From positions 3,286,001 to 3,350,000 of the forward strand of contig NZ_CP128185.1 in NCBI RefSeq assembly GCF_030316135.1: a DNA stretch of 64,000 nucleotides, written 5' to 3'. Position numbers and translations under genes: made by a program. Origin of the DNA: Aliiglaciecola sp. LCG003. Lineage in GTDB: Bacteria; Pseudomonadota; Gammaproteobacteria; Enterobacterales; Alteromonadaceae. Below are positions 55,759 through 64,000 of the stretch, one piece after another; position 1 is the first letter of the stretch, and the number at the start of each line of letters is the position of its first letter. The notes below the pieces were generated by a model, which was given only the letters and a program-made list of their open reading frames with translations, ran no database searches and was not told the origin of the DNA.

Positions 55759-56453
55759 CTGTCATCTATTTAATTCGCCACGGCCAAGCTAATTTTGGTC
55801 AACAAGACTATGACAAGTTGTCAGAATTAGGCCACCAGCAAGCCGAAATTTTAGGTCAGTCCCTGCAGCCACGACTGGGGCAGTTCGACAAAGTGGTTTT
55901 GGGTAGCATGCTGCGCCACAAACAAACCACACAGCAGTGTCTTAAAGGCATGGAGCAGGATCTTGCTGAACCATTGTGGCAAGTAGATGCCAATTGGAAC
56001 GAATACAATCACCATGATATTTTAGCCCGTTTCGGTCCCGAATTTGCAGATGCGCCCTCAATAGAAAGCTGGGTACGTCAGCAACCCAACCCAAAAGAGG
56101 CGTTTGAAACGCTATTCAATAAAGCCATGGCGCGCTGGATCTCTGGCCAACATGACGATTATGAAGAATCTTGGCAAGAGTATCAGTTACGGATAAAAGC
56201 CGGTCTTGAGAATGTGATTAAACATGCTGACGATGCAAAATGCATAGCAGTATTTTCATCGGGCGGACCCATTTCTGTCGTATCTCAAAGCTTATTAGGC
56301 GTTGACCCAGCTAAAATTATGCAAGTTAACTGGACGCTAGTGAATTGCAGCATGACGAAACTCGTCAGTACCGGTTCTCGGGTGTTTTTATCCACATTAA
56401 ATGATCACAGCCATTTTGAAGGCAAGCCTAAACACCTGATTACCTACAAATAG
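55755..56453 (+). CDS. Histidine phosphatase family protein
   Basis: The 232-residue protein of the phosphoglycerate-mutase superfamily has the catalytic VIYLIRHGQANFGQ near the start and the C-terminal FSSGGPISVV. I choose ATG 55755 because it gives a 4-base ATGA overlap with the kinase gene; the frame is open 20 codons earlier. Its phosphatase activity could act on a phosphoacyl intermediate made by the kinase, but that is inference. Confidence 0.88.
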   Translation: MTVIYLIRHGQANFGQQDYDKLSELGHQQAEILGQSLQPRLGQFDKVVLGSMLRHKQTTQQCLKGMEQDLAEPLWQVDANWNEYNHHDILARFGPEFADAPSIESWVRQQPNPKEAFETLFNKAMARWISGQHDDYEESWQEYQLRIKAGLENVIKHADDAKCIAVFSSGGPISVVSQSLLGVDPAKIMQVNWTLVNCSMTKLVSTGSRVFLSTLNDHSHFEGKPKHLITYK

Positions 56454-56478
56454 ACAACAATAATAAGAAGTTACCATT

Positions 56479-57228
56479 ATGATCAGAAAGAATATTTTAA
56501 TTACAGGTGCCAGCTCAGGCCTCGGCAAGGGTATGGCGATTGAGTTTGCCAAGAAAGGTCGCAACCTCGCACTGTGTGCACGCAGAATAGAGCGTTTAGA
56601 AGAATTGAAAGCCGAATTATTAGCGATTAATCCTACTATTAAAGTCTCTATCATGTCACTGGATGTTGATAATCATGATCAGGTGTTTGAGGTTTTTCGT
56701 GCTTTTAAAGCCGAGTTCGGCGATCTTGACCGCATTATTGTCAATGCAGGCATGGGCAAAGGTGCATCCATCGGCACCGGTTATTTCTATGCAAATAAAC
56801 AAACTGCCATCACCAATTTCGTCTCAGCACTAGCCCAATGTGAAGCTGCCATGGAAATTTTTAGACAGCAGAATGCCGGTCATCTAGTCACCATTTCTTC
56901 TATAAGTGCATTTCGTGGTGCGCGACGAGCAATGACCGTTTATGCCGCCACCAAAGCCGGATTAAGCTCCATGACTGAAGGATTAAGAGTGGATGTCTTA
57001 GGGACACCCATCAAGGTGTCAACCGTGCACCCTGGTTTCATTCGCAGTGAGATCAATGAAAAAGTCAAAGCCGTGCCCTTTATCGTGGATACTGAGACAG
57101 GCTGCAGAGCGATGGTCAAGGCCATTGAAAAAGAGGGTGGCAATAGTTACGTACCGGTTTGGCCATGGGCGTTTTTACGCTTTGTGTTGAAAGTAGCACC
57201 CTTGAGCTGGCTGAAAAAAATGAGCTGA
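56479..57228 (+). CDS. Short-chain dehydrogenase/reductase
   Basis: The 249-residue oxidoreductase has TGASSGLGKGMAIEFA, DRIIVNAGMGKGA, VTISSISAFRGARRAMTV and the YxxxK pair in YAATKAGLSSM. It is the second SDR of the operon and its last gene, 25 bases after the phosphatase. It is closer to YbbO/classical fatty-aldehyde-type SDRs than to the first SDR. Confidence 0.88.
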   Translation: MIRKNILITGASSGLGKGMAIEFAKKGRNLALCARRIERLEELKAELLAINPTIKVSIMSLDVDNHDQVFEVFRAFKAEFGDLDRIIVNAGMGKGASIGTGYFYANKQTAITNFVSALAQCEAAMEIFRQQNAGHLVTISSISAFRGARRAMTVYAATKAGLSSMTEGLRVDVLGTPIKVSTVHPGFIRSEINEKVKAVPFIVDTETGCRAMVKAIEKEGGNSYVPVWPWAFLRFVLKVAPLSWLKKMS

Positions 57229-57235
57229 CAAGTAC

Positions 57236-57267
57236 CCAGATTCCCTGCCTTTAGGCTAGGAGTCTGG
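57236..57267. terminator. Imperfect hairpin between convergent genes
   Basis: CCAGATTCC and GGAGTCTGG form a 9-bp stem with one G-T pair, closed by an inner GCC/GGC, 7 bases after the last operon gene and before the end of the chemoreceptor gene. It is a candidate bidirectional terminator without a clear U-tract. Confidence 0.4.
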
Positions 57268-57289
57268 ATCGCAGTATTTTACACACAAC

Positions 57290-58948
57290 CTATCCCGTCT
57301 GTTTAATTTTAAAGTCTTTTGTCGCTGAATCCAGATGCTCAAATATAGTGGAGAGTACTCCAGCTGCCTCTTCCATTACTTTGGCTTCATGCTGTGAACT
57401 TTCACTTAAGTTGACAATATTGTGAATGCCATCTTTAACCGATTCATTCTGCTGTTGCTGAGTGTTGATTGATTGCTTCACTTGGCCATTGAGCAACCTA
57501 ATCTGGCTAAAGGAATCAATTAATTGATCAATGATTTTCTGTGATAGAACTGCTTGCTCCAAACTTAATGCAGCTTGTTGTTTACCTTGCTCCATTGCGG
57601 TCACAGCACGATCTGACGCATCCTGCAATTTGCCAATATTATGTGAAATTAGTTTAGTTGATTGTTGCGTTTTGTTGGCTAACGTTCGTACTTCATCTGC
57701 AACTACGGCGAATCCGCGTCCTGATTCACCTGCACGAGCAGCTTCAATCGCAGCGTTTAGAGCGAGTAAATTAGTTTGCTCGGCTATACCATTGATAACA
57801 GTAACAATATCGCCAATGTCATCTGAATCTTTCTTAAGGGTTAAGATGATGTCTGAGGCATTATTAGTTGCCGCCATCATATTCTGGCTAATGTCGACAT
57901 TTTGCTGGAAAACTTTGCGACCTTGTTCTGCATCTTCAGTGGATTTAGTGACAAATTCTGACGCCTGTTGGATAGCACCATTAATGGCCGAACCATTTAT
58001 GTTTAACTCAGTTACTATGTCATTGACCGATTGAGTTTGCTCTATCTGACTATTTAGCCCTTTTTTAACCGCATTAAAGGCGTGAATCAGACTGGTTATC
58101 AACTGGCCTAACTGTTTTAGGTCATCAAATATACCAAACAGGACTTTACTCAGGTCATCTTGAATAAGGTTAAAATTATCAGCCACTTGGCCGATTTGAT
58201 CGCTGGTGGTGCTGGTGATTTTAGTGGTGAAGTCACCCCCTGCTATTTGTCTAGAAAGGGTACTAACCTGATTAAGCGGGTTAAGAATGCGAACTTCGAT
58301 GAACCAGGTAATCAATATTATGCTGGCGATTATCGCCAGGGCCACTGTGACGTTGGTAATCAAAAAAGCAGAATCGGCACTTTCCTCAATGTCAGATTTC
58401 AAACCCAAAATAAAACCATTGGTTTTGTCTACTGCTGCAGTAAGACTTTCTGTTGGTGCGCGATCTATACCACTGACACTTTTATCAGCAACGTCTATAT
58501 CGAATCCTGATAGTAAAAATGCATTATATCCTTCCTTGTAGGCTGCCAGCATAGGAGGATAACTTTCAGAAAAATTCAACAAGTCATTGTACGCTGGATG
58601 GCTGGGATCAAGCTCTTTTAACAGGCTTTGATATTCCTGTTGGATGAGGACCCCATTGTGTAAAAAACGATTCCAATATTTATCCAGTTGTTTGGGATTT
58701 TTTCCTCTTATTAAGGTGTTCTTCCATTCTTGCACTTGAGTTTTAAAGTCCAAGTTTAGTTCAGAGATCTTAGTCAAATTAGACACATCTGTGTTTACAG
58801 TCTCTGAATAGTCTTGAATAACATGATGGATTGAAGTCAATCCGGTATATACAGCTATGATGATTACTAATAAAGCCGAGCAGAACAAAAGCAACAGCTT
58901 GTTGCGTATATTATTGCGGATAAAATCAAACATCTTAAATTGATCCAT
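57290..58948 (-). CDS. Methyl-accepting chemotaxis protein
   Basis: The 552-residue chemoreceptor has a first membrane helix (about 15-35) and a helical periplasmic ligand domain (about 40-190, four-helix-bundle type). The second helix is at about 192-215 ([17 protein letters not shown]). A HAMP linker follows ([19 protein letters not shown]). The signalling domain has the conserved hairpin tip [20 protein letters not shown] and [15 protein letters not shown]. No che genes are adjacent, so it is an orphan receptor; the ligand is unknown. The start has no clear ribosome binding site. Confidence 0.94.
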   Translation of the reverse strand: MDQFKMFDFIRNNIRNKLLLLFCSALLVIIIAVYTGLTSIHHVIQDYSETVNTDVSNLTKISELNLDFKTQVQEWKNTLIRGKNPKQLDKYWNRFLHNGVLIQQEYQSLLKELDPSHPAYNDLLNFSESYPPMLAAYKEGYNAFLLSGFDIDVADKSVSGIDRAPTESLTAAVDKTNGFILGLKSDIEESADSAFLITNVTVALAIIASIILITWFIEVRILNPLNQVSTLSRQIAGGDFTTKITSTTSDQIGQVADNFNLIQDDLSKVLFGIFDDLKQLGQLITSLIHAFNAVKKGLNSQIEQTQSVNDIVTELNINGSAINGAIQQASEFVTKSTEDAEQGRKVFQQNVDISQNMMAATNNASDIILTLKKDSDDIGDIVTVINGIAEQTNLLALNAAIEAARAGESGRGFAVVADEVRTLANKTQQSTKLISHNIGKLQDASDRAVTAMEQGKQQAALSLEQAVLSQKIIDQLIDSFSQIRLLNGQVKQSINTQQQQNESVKDGIHNIVNLSESSQHEAKVMEEAAGVLSTIFEHLDSATKDFKIKQTG

Positions 58949-59150
58949 AAAGCGAAAAAGCCCGCCGAAGTTACCTGAGTTAAATTTAACTTTTATGACA
59001 GCGCTTAAGTAAATTGAGTAATAGTCTTAATGAAGTAGCTCGTCTTCCGCTGTAAGCATGCTAGGAATCGTCGAAACTGGCGAACTGCCCTAATATGATG
59101 GCTCAGGCGAGCAAGCCCAAGGGTAAAAAAGATAACCTAAATAAAGAAAT

Positions 59151-60911
59151 TTATCGACCTAAATCTTTTATATCTTTGGTAAATAACTGCTCCAATTCTG
59201 CTCGGCCTTTCCTATTTATTTCAATTAATTGCGGCATATCGACGTTTTCTTCAATAGCTTTTTGCAGGAGTTGATGATCGTGACGCTCAAAAATATCACA
59301 CATATTTTTCGCTTCAGCCTCAGCATAGCCGTAGTGACGGAGAATATTTTCTGCTGCTTTTAAACCACTTGGAAATACTTCTCTGATTAATTCTGCATTT
59401 TGATACTTTGATATCTCAATCACACTGGCGCGATTTCGCACCCGCACTACCATCTTGATATGGGGATACTCTTCACTAACAATTTCACATATTTTCAACG
59501 TGTCTTCTTCCCTCTCTACCGCGACTAGTAATACCGATGCCTGTTCGATGCCCGCTGCTTTGAGCAAATCCAGCCGTGTTGCATCCCCATAGAAAATATT
59601 ACTGCCAAATTTCTTAACAAATTCAATTTGTTCTGCGTCCTTATCCAATGCGGTGAATGGGATATGATTAGCCGTTAGAATACGCGCAGTAATTTGTCCA
59701 AACCGGCCAAAGCCAGCGATGATCACCCGAGGTTCATCAGTATCTCTTTGACTGTCATACACAGCAGGGCAATTACGGCTGTTAAACCATAAGCTATGCA
59801 ATATCACCAGTGGTGATGTCAGAGCCATAGACAAGCCTACAATCAGGGTAATTTGATTTGCAATATCGGCTTCGAGCAAACTATTGGTTGCAGCTTGTCC
59901 CATCACCACAAATGCGAATTCTCCACCTTGGGACAGCATCAGAGCGATGCGCATTGAATCGGTTTTAGTTTGATTGGCAAGTTTCAATATACTAAAGATG
60001 ATCAAGGTCTTGATCGCTACGAGCGCTAGCGCGGCGCAGACTATGAAAGCGGGATCAGCAAATAATAGTTGCAGATCCATATTCATTCCAATGGCAATAA
60101 AGAATAACCCCAGTAGCAGGCCTTTGAAGGGTTCAATTTCAGTTTCTAGCTGATGTTTAAAGCTAGAGTTAGCCAATAGGATACCGGCGACAAAGGCCCC
60201 CATACCCATGGATAATCCTGCCTCTTGCATACCCAGGGCGGTCGCCATAACAATTAACAATGCCGACGCGGTCATTATTTCTGAGCTGCCATAATCGGAT
60301 ATTAACCGCAAAAATGGATTTAATAAGTATTTACCAATGACGAGTACACCCACAATGGTCGTTACACTCACCCACCACGGCGGCGTATCCACACCTGTGG
60401 CATCGGACAAAGCATGCACCAATAATAAAATCGGGATCACCGCCAAATCCTGCATCAACAAGACTGAAAAACCCTTTTGGCCAGGCGGAGTTTTTAGGAT
60501 CTTTTGCTCATTCATCAATTGAATTGCAAATGCAGTTGACGATAATGCTGCTGCCAAGCCAATCACAATGGCACTGATCCAACTGGTTGCCATAAAGTAC
60601 TTTACTGCGCATGCCAAGGCACTTGCACTGAGTAACAGTTGTCCACCTCCAGTGAAAATGATTTGATCGCGCATTTTCCAAAGTTTCTTAGGTTCTAGCT
60701 CTAGCCCAATCACAAACAGCAATAACACCACGCCCAATTCGGCAAAATGCAAAATTGTGCCCGGCTCTGATACCCAATCCATAACAGAAGGACCAATCAC
60801 TATCCCTGCGCTCAAGTAACCAAGAATGCTGCCTAATTTGAGACCTTTGAAAATGGGGACGGCCACCACCGCAGCAGCTAAAAACACCATAGATGAAGCC
60901 ATAGCACTCAT
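59151..60911 (-). CDS. CPA2 cation:proton antiporter with TrkA-N domain (KefC type)
   Basis: The 586-residue protein starts at ATG 60911 (AAGGAAT site 7 bases before it; a frame open 23 codons earlier lacks one). About 12 membrane helices (LGSILGYLSAGIVIGPSVM, GVVLLLFVIGLELEP, ALSSTAFAIQLMNE, LSQGGEFAFVVMG) are followed by an RCK/TrkA-N domain (PRVIIAGFGRFGQITARIL). The C-terminus is a short helical tail without TrkA-C. KefC-like proteins gate K+ efflux; the glutathione site cannot be judged by eye. It differs from the gene at 15.5 kb in lacking the C-terminal domain. Confidence 0.9.
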   Translation of the reverse strand: MSAMASSMVFLAAAVVAVPIFKGLKLGSILGYLSAGIVIGPSVMDWVSEPGTILHFAELGVVLLLFVIGLELEPKKLWKMRDQIIFTGGGQLLLSASALACAVKYFMATSWISAIVIGLAAALSSTAFAIQLMNEQKILKTPPGQKGFSVLLMQDLAVIPILLLVHALSDATGVDTPPWWVSVTTIVGVLVIGKYLLNPFLRLISDYGSSEIMTASALLIVMATALGMQEAGLSMGMGAFVAGILLANSSFKHQLETEIEPFKGLLLGLFFIAIGMNMDLQLLFADPAFIVCAALALVAIKTLIIFSILKLANQTKTDSMRIALMLSQGGEFAFVVMGQAATNSLLEADIANQITLIVGLSMALTSPLVILHSLWFNSRNCPAVYDSQRDTDEPRVIIAGFGRFGQITARILTANHIPFTALDKDAEQIEFVKKFGSNIFYGDATRLDLLKAAGIEQASVLLVAVEREEDTLKICEIVSEEYPHIKMVVRVRNRASVIEISKYQNAELIREVFPSGLKAAENILRHYGYAEAEAKNMCDIFERHDHQLLQKAIEENVDMPQLIEINRKGRAELEQLFTKDIKDLGR

Positions 60912-61095
60912 GCGTATTCCTTTATTTATTGGGGCGAGCTTGGTTTTTGCATCAAACAATGCGCCATATTGCACAAGCAAAATATTGTCGAATGTGAACT
61001 TTTTAAGCCTAACCGATTAAAAAATAACCAGCTGGTGATATAAATGGTCTACAGTATTACTATCACCCGCAAATTTATCAACTGGGCGAGGCATT

Positions 61096-61653
61096 ATGAA
61101 AAGACATTACTATATCAGCGATGATTTAAACGACCTAAAACTGATTGAAACTGAGTTACAGGCTAAAGGTCTCCTTATCCCACAAATTCATGTTTTAAGT
61201 GAAAGTGACGCTGAGGTCGAACAGCACCATTTACACGCCATAGAGTCAGTATTAAAAAAGGATGTAGTACGCTCAACTGAACTCGGCGCAGTGGTGGGGC
61301 TAATCGCCGCAGGCTTGGTGTTGGCTATCGCATATGCAATGCAGTGGCATCTGAGTCCAGCAGGTTGGATCCCGTTCGGTTTTCTAGCCGTAGCGTTATT
61401 AGGATTTTGCACCTGGGAAGGTGGCTTAATTGGTATCCAAGTGCCCAACCATCAGTTCAAGCGGTTCCAAAAGCTACTCAAGCAAGGCAAACATGTATTT
61501 TTTGTGGATATCACCGAGGAACAACAGGCGGTGGTGAAAGAAGTGGTGAACCAACATCAGTCGATATCCTTAGCTGGAACCGGTGAATCTACCCCTGAAT
61601 GGATTGTGAAAGGGCAAGATAAGTTTAATAGTTTTATGAAGGTCATGCCCTAG
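61096..61653 (+). CDS. Small membrane protein with glycine-rich helix pair, unknown function
   Basis: The 185-residue protein begins with a soluble 60-residue domain (RHYYISDDLNDLKLIETEL). Two membrane segments follow (about 62-82, LGAVVGLIAAGLVLAIAYAM, and 90-115). A soluble C-terminal domain (VPNHQFKRFQKLLKQGKHVF FVDI region) completes it. The plan resembles small DUF1269-type membrane proteins with a regulatory alpha-beta domain, but I do not recognise a family with confidence. It is divergent from the antiporter gene (~185 bases between). Confidence 0.6.
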   Translation: MKRHYYISDDLNDLKLIETELQAKGLLIPQIHVLSESDAEVEQHHLHAIESVLKKDVVRSTELGAVVGLIAAGLVLAIAYAMQWHLSPAGWIPFGFLAVALLGFCTWEGGLIGIQVPNHQFKRFQKLLKQGKHVFFVDITEEQQAVVKEVVNQHQSISLAGTGESTPEWIVKGQDKFNSFMKVMP

Positions 61654-61726
61654 CCTTCAGCGATGGCCTTGCAAACACCCACATGGGTAACAAAAGTTTG
61701 CCTATGAGGGTGTTAATCATTGCAGC

Positions 61727-62947
61727 TTAGCGTAAGCCTAGCTCCACATCCCGAATAATAAAGTTTCCGGTATAAATGGGGTGAGGTTCGCCACTTTGTT
61801 CTATGGCAAAGTAAGATTGTTCTTCTAGTGTTAGGCCCTGATACCCTCCAATAACCTGATACAACCAAGCCTCGGGATCGAACTCCAAGGCGTTTTGCTG
61901 ATAATATTGCAGAGCAGTTAAGCGCTCGCCACTATCAATCACCTGACAAAAATAGTCTTCGACGGCCGATTTGAGTAAGTCTTCTTCAAACTCCACCGCA
62001 GATTGAGCTTCCAAATGTATTTGCTGGGCAGCGCGTTCCGGTTGATAGCTGTTTTGCTGACGCTTGTAACTGCGAATTGCCCCAACCAAAAGCTGTAACT
62101 CTTGCTCATGCTCGACCCGATTAACATCTACGCTGGCGGGCTGGATAACACTTGGAGCCTGATTGAATAGCATAGGCACTTGTGACAATCGACAGTAATT
62201 GATAGGGGTAAAATCAGCTGAATGTTCCATGTGCAGTAAAAAGCCTTTGATCAGCCTGGTGCGTCCACGAAACTCGCGGAAACGTCCCAGTAACGCCAGT
62301 AATCTTGCCTGAACAATAGATAGCTCTTGAGTCACTCGTGAGAAATTATGCTGTAGGGTGACTATCAGCAAATGTCGAAGTTCCCGGTGATTGGCGGCAA
62401 TTTCACTTAATTCATCAAAGCGAAACATCTCTAACTGGTTGAGCAACTCAGAAACTTGCGATTGGGCCAATTGGTTTTCGCGGATTTTTGCATCAATAGA
62501 GGATACATAACCGAACTCATTATTGATTCGACTAAATAAAACCCGCACATTATTGGCCAGCGACTCCGTCAAACTGTAAACATGTTCGGTTAAATCCGAC
62601 AAGTGAGCTTGAGATTCAGCAAAGCGCTGATGTTGCAATGCTTCTTTATAATGCTCAGCCAACGTCTTTAAACTACTAAGGGTCGAGCCTATATTAGCGT
62701 CGATCTGACGATTTCGCTCATCCTGCAGGCTGCCTTCCAATAATTGCCGCACGGCATTTTTCAGGCGTAGATCGGATTCAGCTTCCGGTCTCCATAAAAT
62801 CCCTTGCTTGATCAAACTATCAATTAGCTTAGGACTAAATTTCGATTCATCTAAGCTACCGGACAAATAAACCTGCATGATCAGGTCAGCATGTCGGCTC
62901 AGAGCGTTGAGCAGCTTAACCCCTGCCTGTAGCATGTTTTGGTTCAT
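61727..62947 (-). CDS. MksF/JetA-like subunit of an SMC-type complex
   Basis: The 406-residue protein is largely helical. It has a winged-helix-like N-terminus (LLNALSRHADLIMQV, SLIKQGILWRPEAESDLRLKN) and a long helical middle (about 80-240, ERNRQIDANIGSTLSSL). The C-terminus is a compact domain with LLKSAVEDYFCQVID. Similar proteins, often mislabelled phosphoenolpyruvate carboxylase, are partners of MksE-type proteins; kleisin function is inferred. It overlaps the upstream gene by 4 bases (ATGA), so stoichiometric translation is likely. Confidence 0.6.
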   Translation of the reverse strand: MNQNMLQAGVKLLNALSRHADLIMQVYLSGSLDESKFSPKLIDSLIKQGILWRPEAESDLRLKNAVRQLLEGSLQDERNRQIDANIGSTLSSLKTLAEHYKEALQHQRFAESQAHLSDLTEHVYSLTESLANNVRVLFSRINNEFGYVSSIDAKIRENQLAQSQVSELLNQLEMFRFDELSEIAANHRELRHLLIVTLQHNFSRVTQELSIVQARLLALLGRFREFRGRTRLIKGFLLHMEHSADFTPINYCRLSQVPMLFNQAPSVIQPASVDVNRVEHEQELQLLVGAIRSYKRQQNSYQPERAAQQIHLEAQSAVEFEEDLLKSAVEDYFCQVIDSGERLTALQYYQQNALEFDPEAWLYQVIGGYQGLTLEEQSYFAIEQSGEPHPIYTGNFIIRDVELGLR

Positions 62948-63579
62948 AGCAAACTACCCTGCTGAACCGCATTCTCCGCTTGCTCTGCTAACGATAACGA
63001 TTCAGTTTCGTCGATGAATTTGATCACTTCGAACAAGTATTCAATTTTACCGGTCGCAATAAAAATTTGTTTATCTTGGTTTGGCTTTAACAGGTAGCCC
63101 AAATCCGTGAGGCGTTTAAAGACTTGTTTTATTTGTCCATCTGCCGTGCTGCTGGTTGAGCCAAACAGTTTGTAGTGAGAGATTTTCGCCAACTGCTCGG
63201 CAAATGCAGGCGTGTCTTCGATGGTACCTTGTAATTCGGTCAACCGAATTGCACTGCCCTGCGCCACTGGGACATCTGTGCCGCTAGCCTGTTGCACCAA
63301 TAATAACCACTCCACCAGCGGAACCAAGTGACTGGATATTTCTTGGAACTGACTGGTGAGCACTTTGCGCTCAGGCTCTGCTAAGGACTGATATGCGGCA
63401 TAGAATACTTCACCATCAGCCGCACTGGCCAAGGTTCGGTTAAGCACATTTAACTGGGCTTCAATCTTGTGACTGTTGCCGCTAGTTTTAATAAATCGCC
63501 ATGCATCTTCATCAGATACCTGACAAATAAAGTTTCCAGATAAAAGCTGCTCTAAAATTCTACCTTGCTCAGTGATCAT
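62944..63579 (-). CDS. MksE/JetB-like subunit of an SMC-type complex
   Basis: The 211-residue protein fits the MksE/DUF4194 size class. It has an N-terminal helix with ILEQLLSGNFICQVSDEDAW, a helical core (YAAYQSLAEPERKVLTSQF), and a winged-helix-like C-terminus (VFKRLTDLGYLLKPNQDKQ, KIEYLFEVIKFIDE). It is joined by ATGA overlaps to both neighbours. The family call rests on size, fold pattern and context. Confidence 0.6.
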   Translation of the reverse strand: MITEQGRILEQLLSGNFICQVSDEDAWRFIKTSGNSHKIEAQLNVLNRTLASAADGEVFYAAYQSLAEPERKVLTSQFQEISSHLVPLVEWLLLVQQASGTDVPVAQGSAIRLTELQGTIEDTPAFAEQLAKISHYKLFGSTSSTADGQIKQVFKRLTDLGYLLKPNQDKQIFIATGKIEYLFEVIKFIDETESLSLAEQAENAVQQGSLL

Positions 63580-64000
63580 ATGCTGACCTCCTGTTCTGCC
63601 GCCTTGCGCTGGGCAAGTCGTTTACTAATGGAGCTGACTTTAGGTTGCACCACTTGAAGCTTGCGAGTGGTTTTATCAATCAAGTAACGATTATCAAACA
63701 AAGTCAGTACCTCTGACTCCGGATTTGGAAAGGCTCCCACCACACAAATATTATTGTTCTGACAAGCATCGAAAATCTTTTTCACATTGCTTTGATGCAA
63801 GGTACCCAATTCATCAATTGGCCAGTGAATGGTTGTATTGGCTTGGCCTCGCAACAAACGGGTAAACGCCAACAGGAACTTACACAAAATCAAATACGCC
63901 ATACCATGACTGGAAGACTCATTTAGTTGTCGGTCGGTGCGGATAACCAAATTAGAATTACCTTCTTTGATATGCAGTTCAATATCCAGCAGTTTACTAA
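63576..64000 (-). CDS. C-terminus of a large SMC-like (MksB/JetC-type) ATPase, partial
   Basis: The frame stays open to the right window edge; about 141 C-terminal codons are seen. They include a signature-like segment (QLNESSSHGMAYLILCKF), a Walker B-like hydrophobic strand with Asp-Glu (IHWPIDELGTL), and a D-loop-like HQSNVKKIFDACQ. A switch-like strand (ICVVGAFPNPES) and a basic tail (KRLAQRKAAEQE) follow. This matches the C-terminal head of MukB/MksB-type ATPases. The Walker A and coiled coils lie outside. It is first in transcription order, ahead of the E-like and F-like genes. Confidence 0.65.
   Translation of the reverse strand, partial: SKLLDIELHIKEGNSNLVIRTDRQLNESSSHGMAYLILCKFLLAFTRLLRGQANTTIHWPIDELGTLHQSNVKKIFDACQNNNICVVGAFPNPESEVLTLFDNRYLIDKTTRKLQVVQPKVSSISKRLAQRKAAEQEVSI

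Noticed and set aside
61727-62947. Phosphoenolpyruvate carboxylase
   Set aside because: Related proteins carry this label, but the protein is about 400 residues, helical, lacks the PEPC active-site motifs and lies in an SMC-like operon.
61727-64000. Confirmed Wadjet defence system
   Set aside because: No JetD-type nuclease is visible, the gene order differs, and most of the ATPase is outside the window; only a general SMC-like call is supported.

Overview
The window is a chromosomal segment of a gammaproteobacterium, most likely an Alteromonadales marine bacterium of the Glaciecola/Paraglaciecola/Alteromonas type. This rests on the gene order (rpsB-tsf-pyrH-frr-uppS-cdsA-dxr-rseP-bamA-skp-lpxD-fabZ-lpxA-lpxB-rnhB-dnaE-accA-tilS, divergent from map-glnD-dapD), on small families typical of that order (DUF5062, DUF3549, DUF3301, YqcC), on moderate AT richness, and on REP-type repeats with an IS200-like REP-associated transposase. 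The genus is inferred, not proven.

Layout. 0-2 kb: N-terminus of a secreted subtilisin-like protease (minus), divergent from a lone GspC-like type II secretion protein. 1.9-3.1 kb: four minus-strand tRNA genes (Pro-UGG, Arg-UCU, then His-GUG, Leu-UAG), split by a 0.76 kb spacer with a short-repeat array; each half has its own near-consensus promoter. 3.2-17.4 kb: housekeeping and accessory genes (DUF5062, YgjV-like, folD, DUF1415, a four-gene Gld-type ABC exporter operon, trmO, proS, an MBL hydrolase, a diguanylate cyclase, a CPA2 antiporter). 17.5-18.2 kb: a two-tier nested repeat array between convergent genes. 18.4-40 kb: ilvE and then the long minus-strand envelope/translation/replication cluster from tilS back to rpsB. 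40.1-44.8 kb: map, glnD and dapD on the plus strand, the first two with TTG starts.

44.8-47.5 kb is a mobile-element island: an IS110/IS1111-type element inserted into a REP motif (GTGGACACCCAC) just upstream of a REP-associated tyrosine transposase gene. The element has a long non-coding end downstream of its transposase gene. That end, read on the transposase strand, contains GTGGGTGT, the reverse complement of the target half-site ACACCCAC, and can form nested long-range stems. It therefore looks like a bridge/seek-RNA element whose guide matches the host REP family.

47.8-64 kb: yceI; yqcC-truC-yqcA; DUF3549-DUF3301; a LysR regulator divergent from a five-gene acyl-CoA dehydrogenase/SDR/phosphotransferase/phosphatase/SDR operon; a chemoreceptor; a second CPA2 antiporter; a small membrane protein; and, running off the right edge, a tightly overlapping three-gene operon that looks like an SMC-type complex (large ATPase C-terminus, MksE/JetB-like, MksF/JetA-like) with the ATPase gene first.

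The strongest candidates for something new are the guide-to-REP match in the IS element, the repeat arrays, and the SMC-like operon. All identifications come from reading the sequence; no database search was possible.
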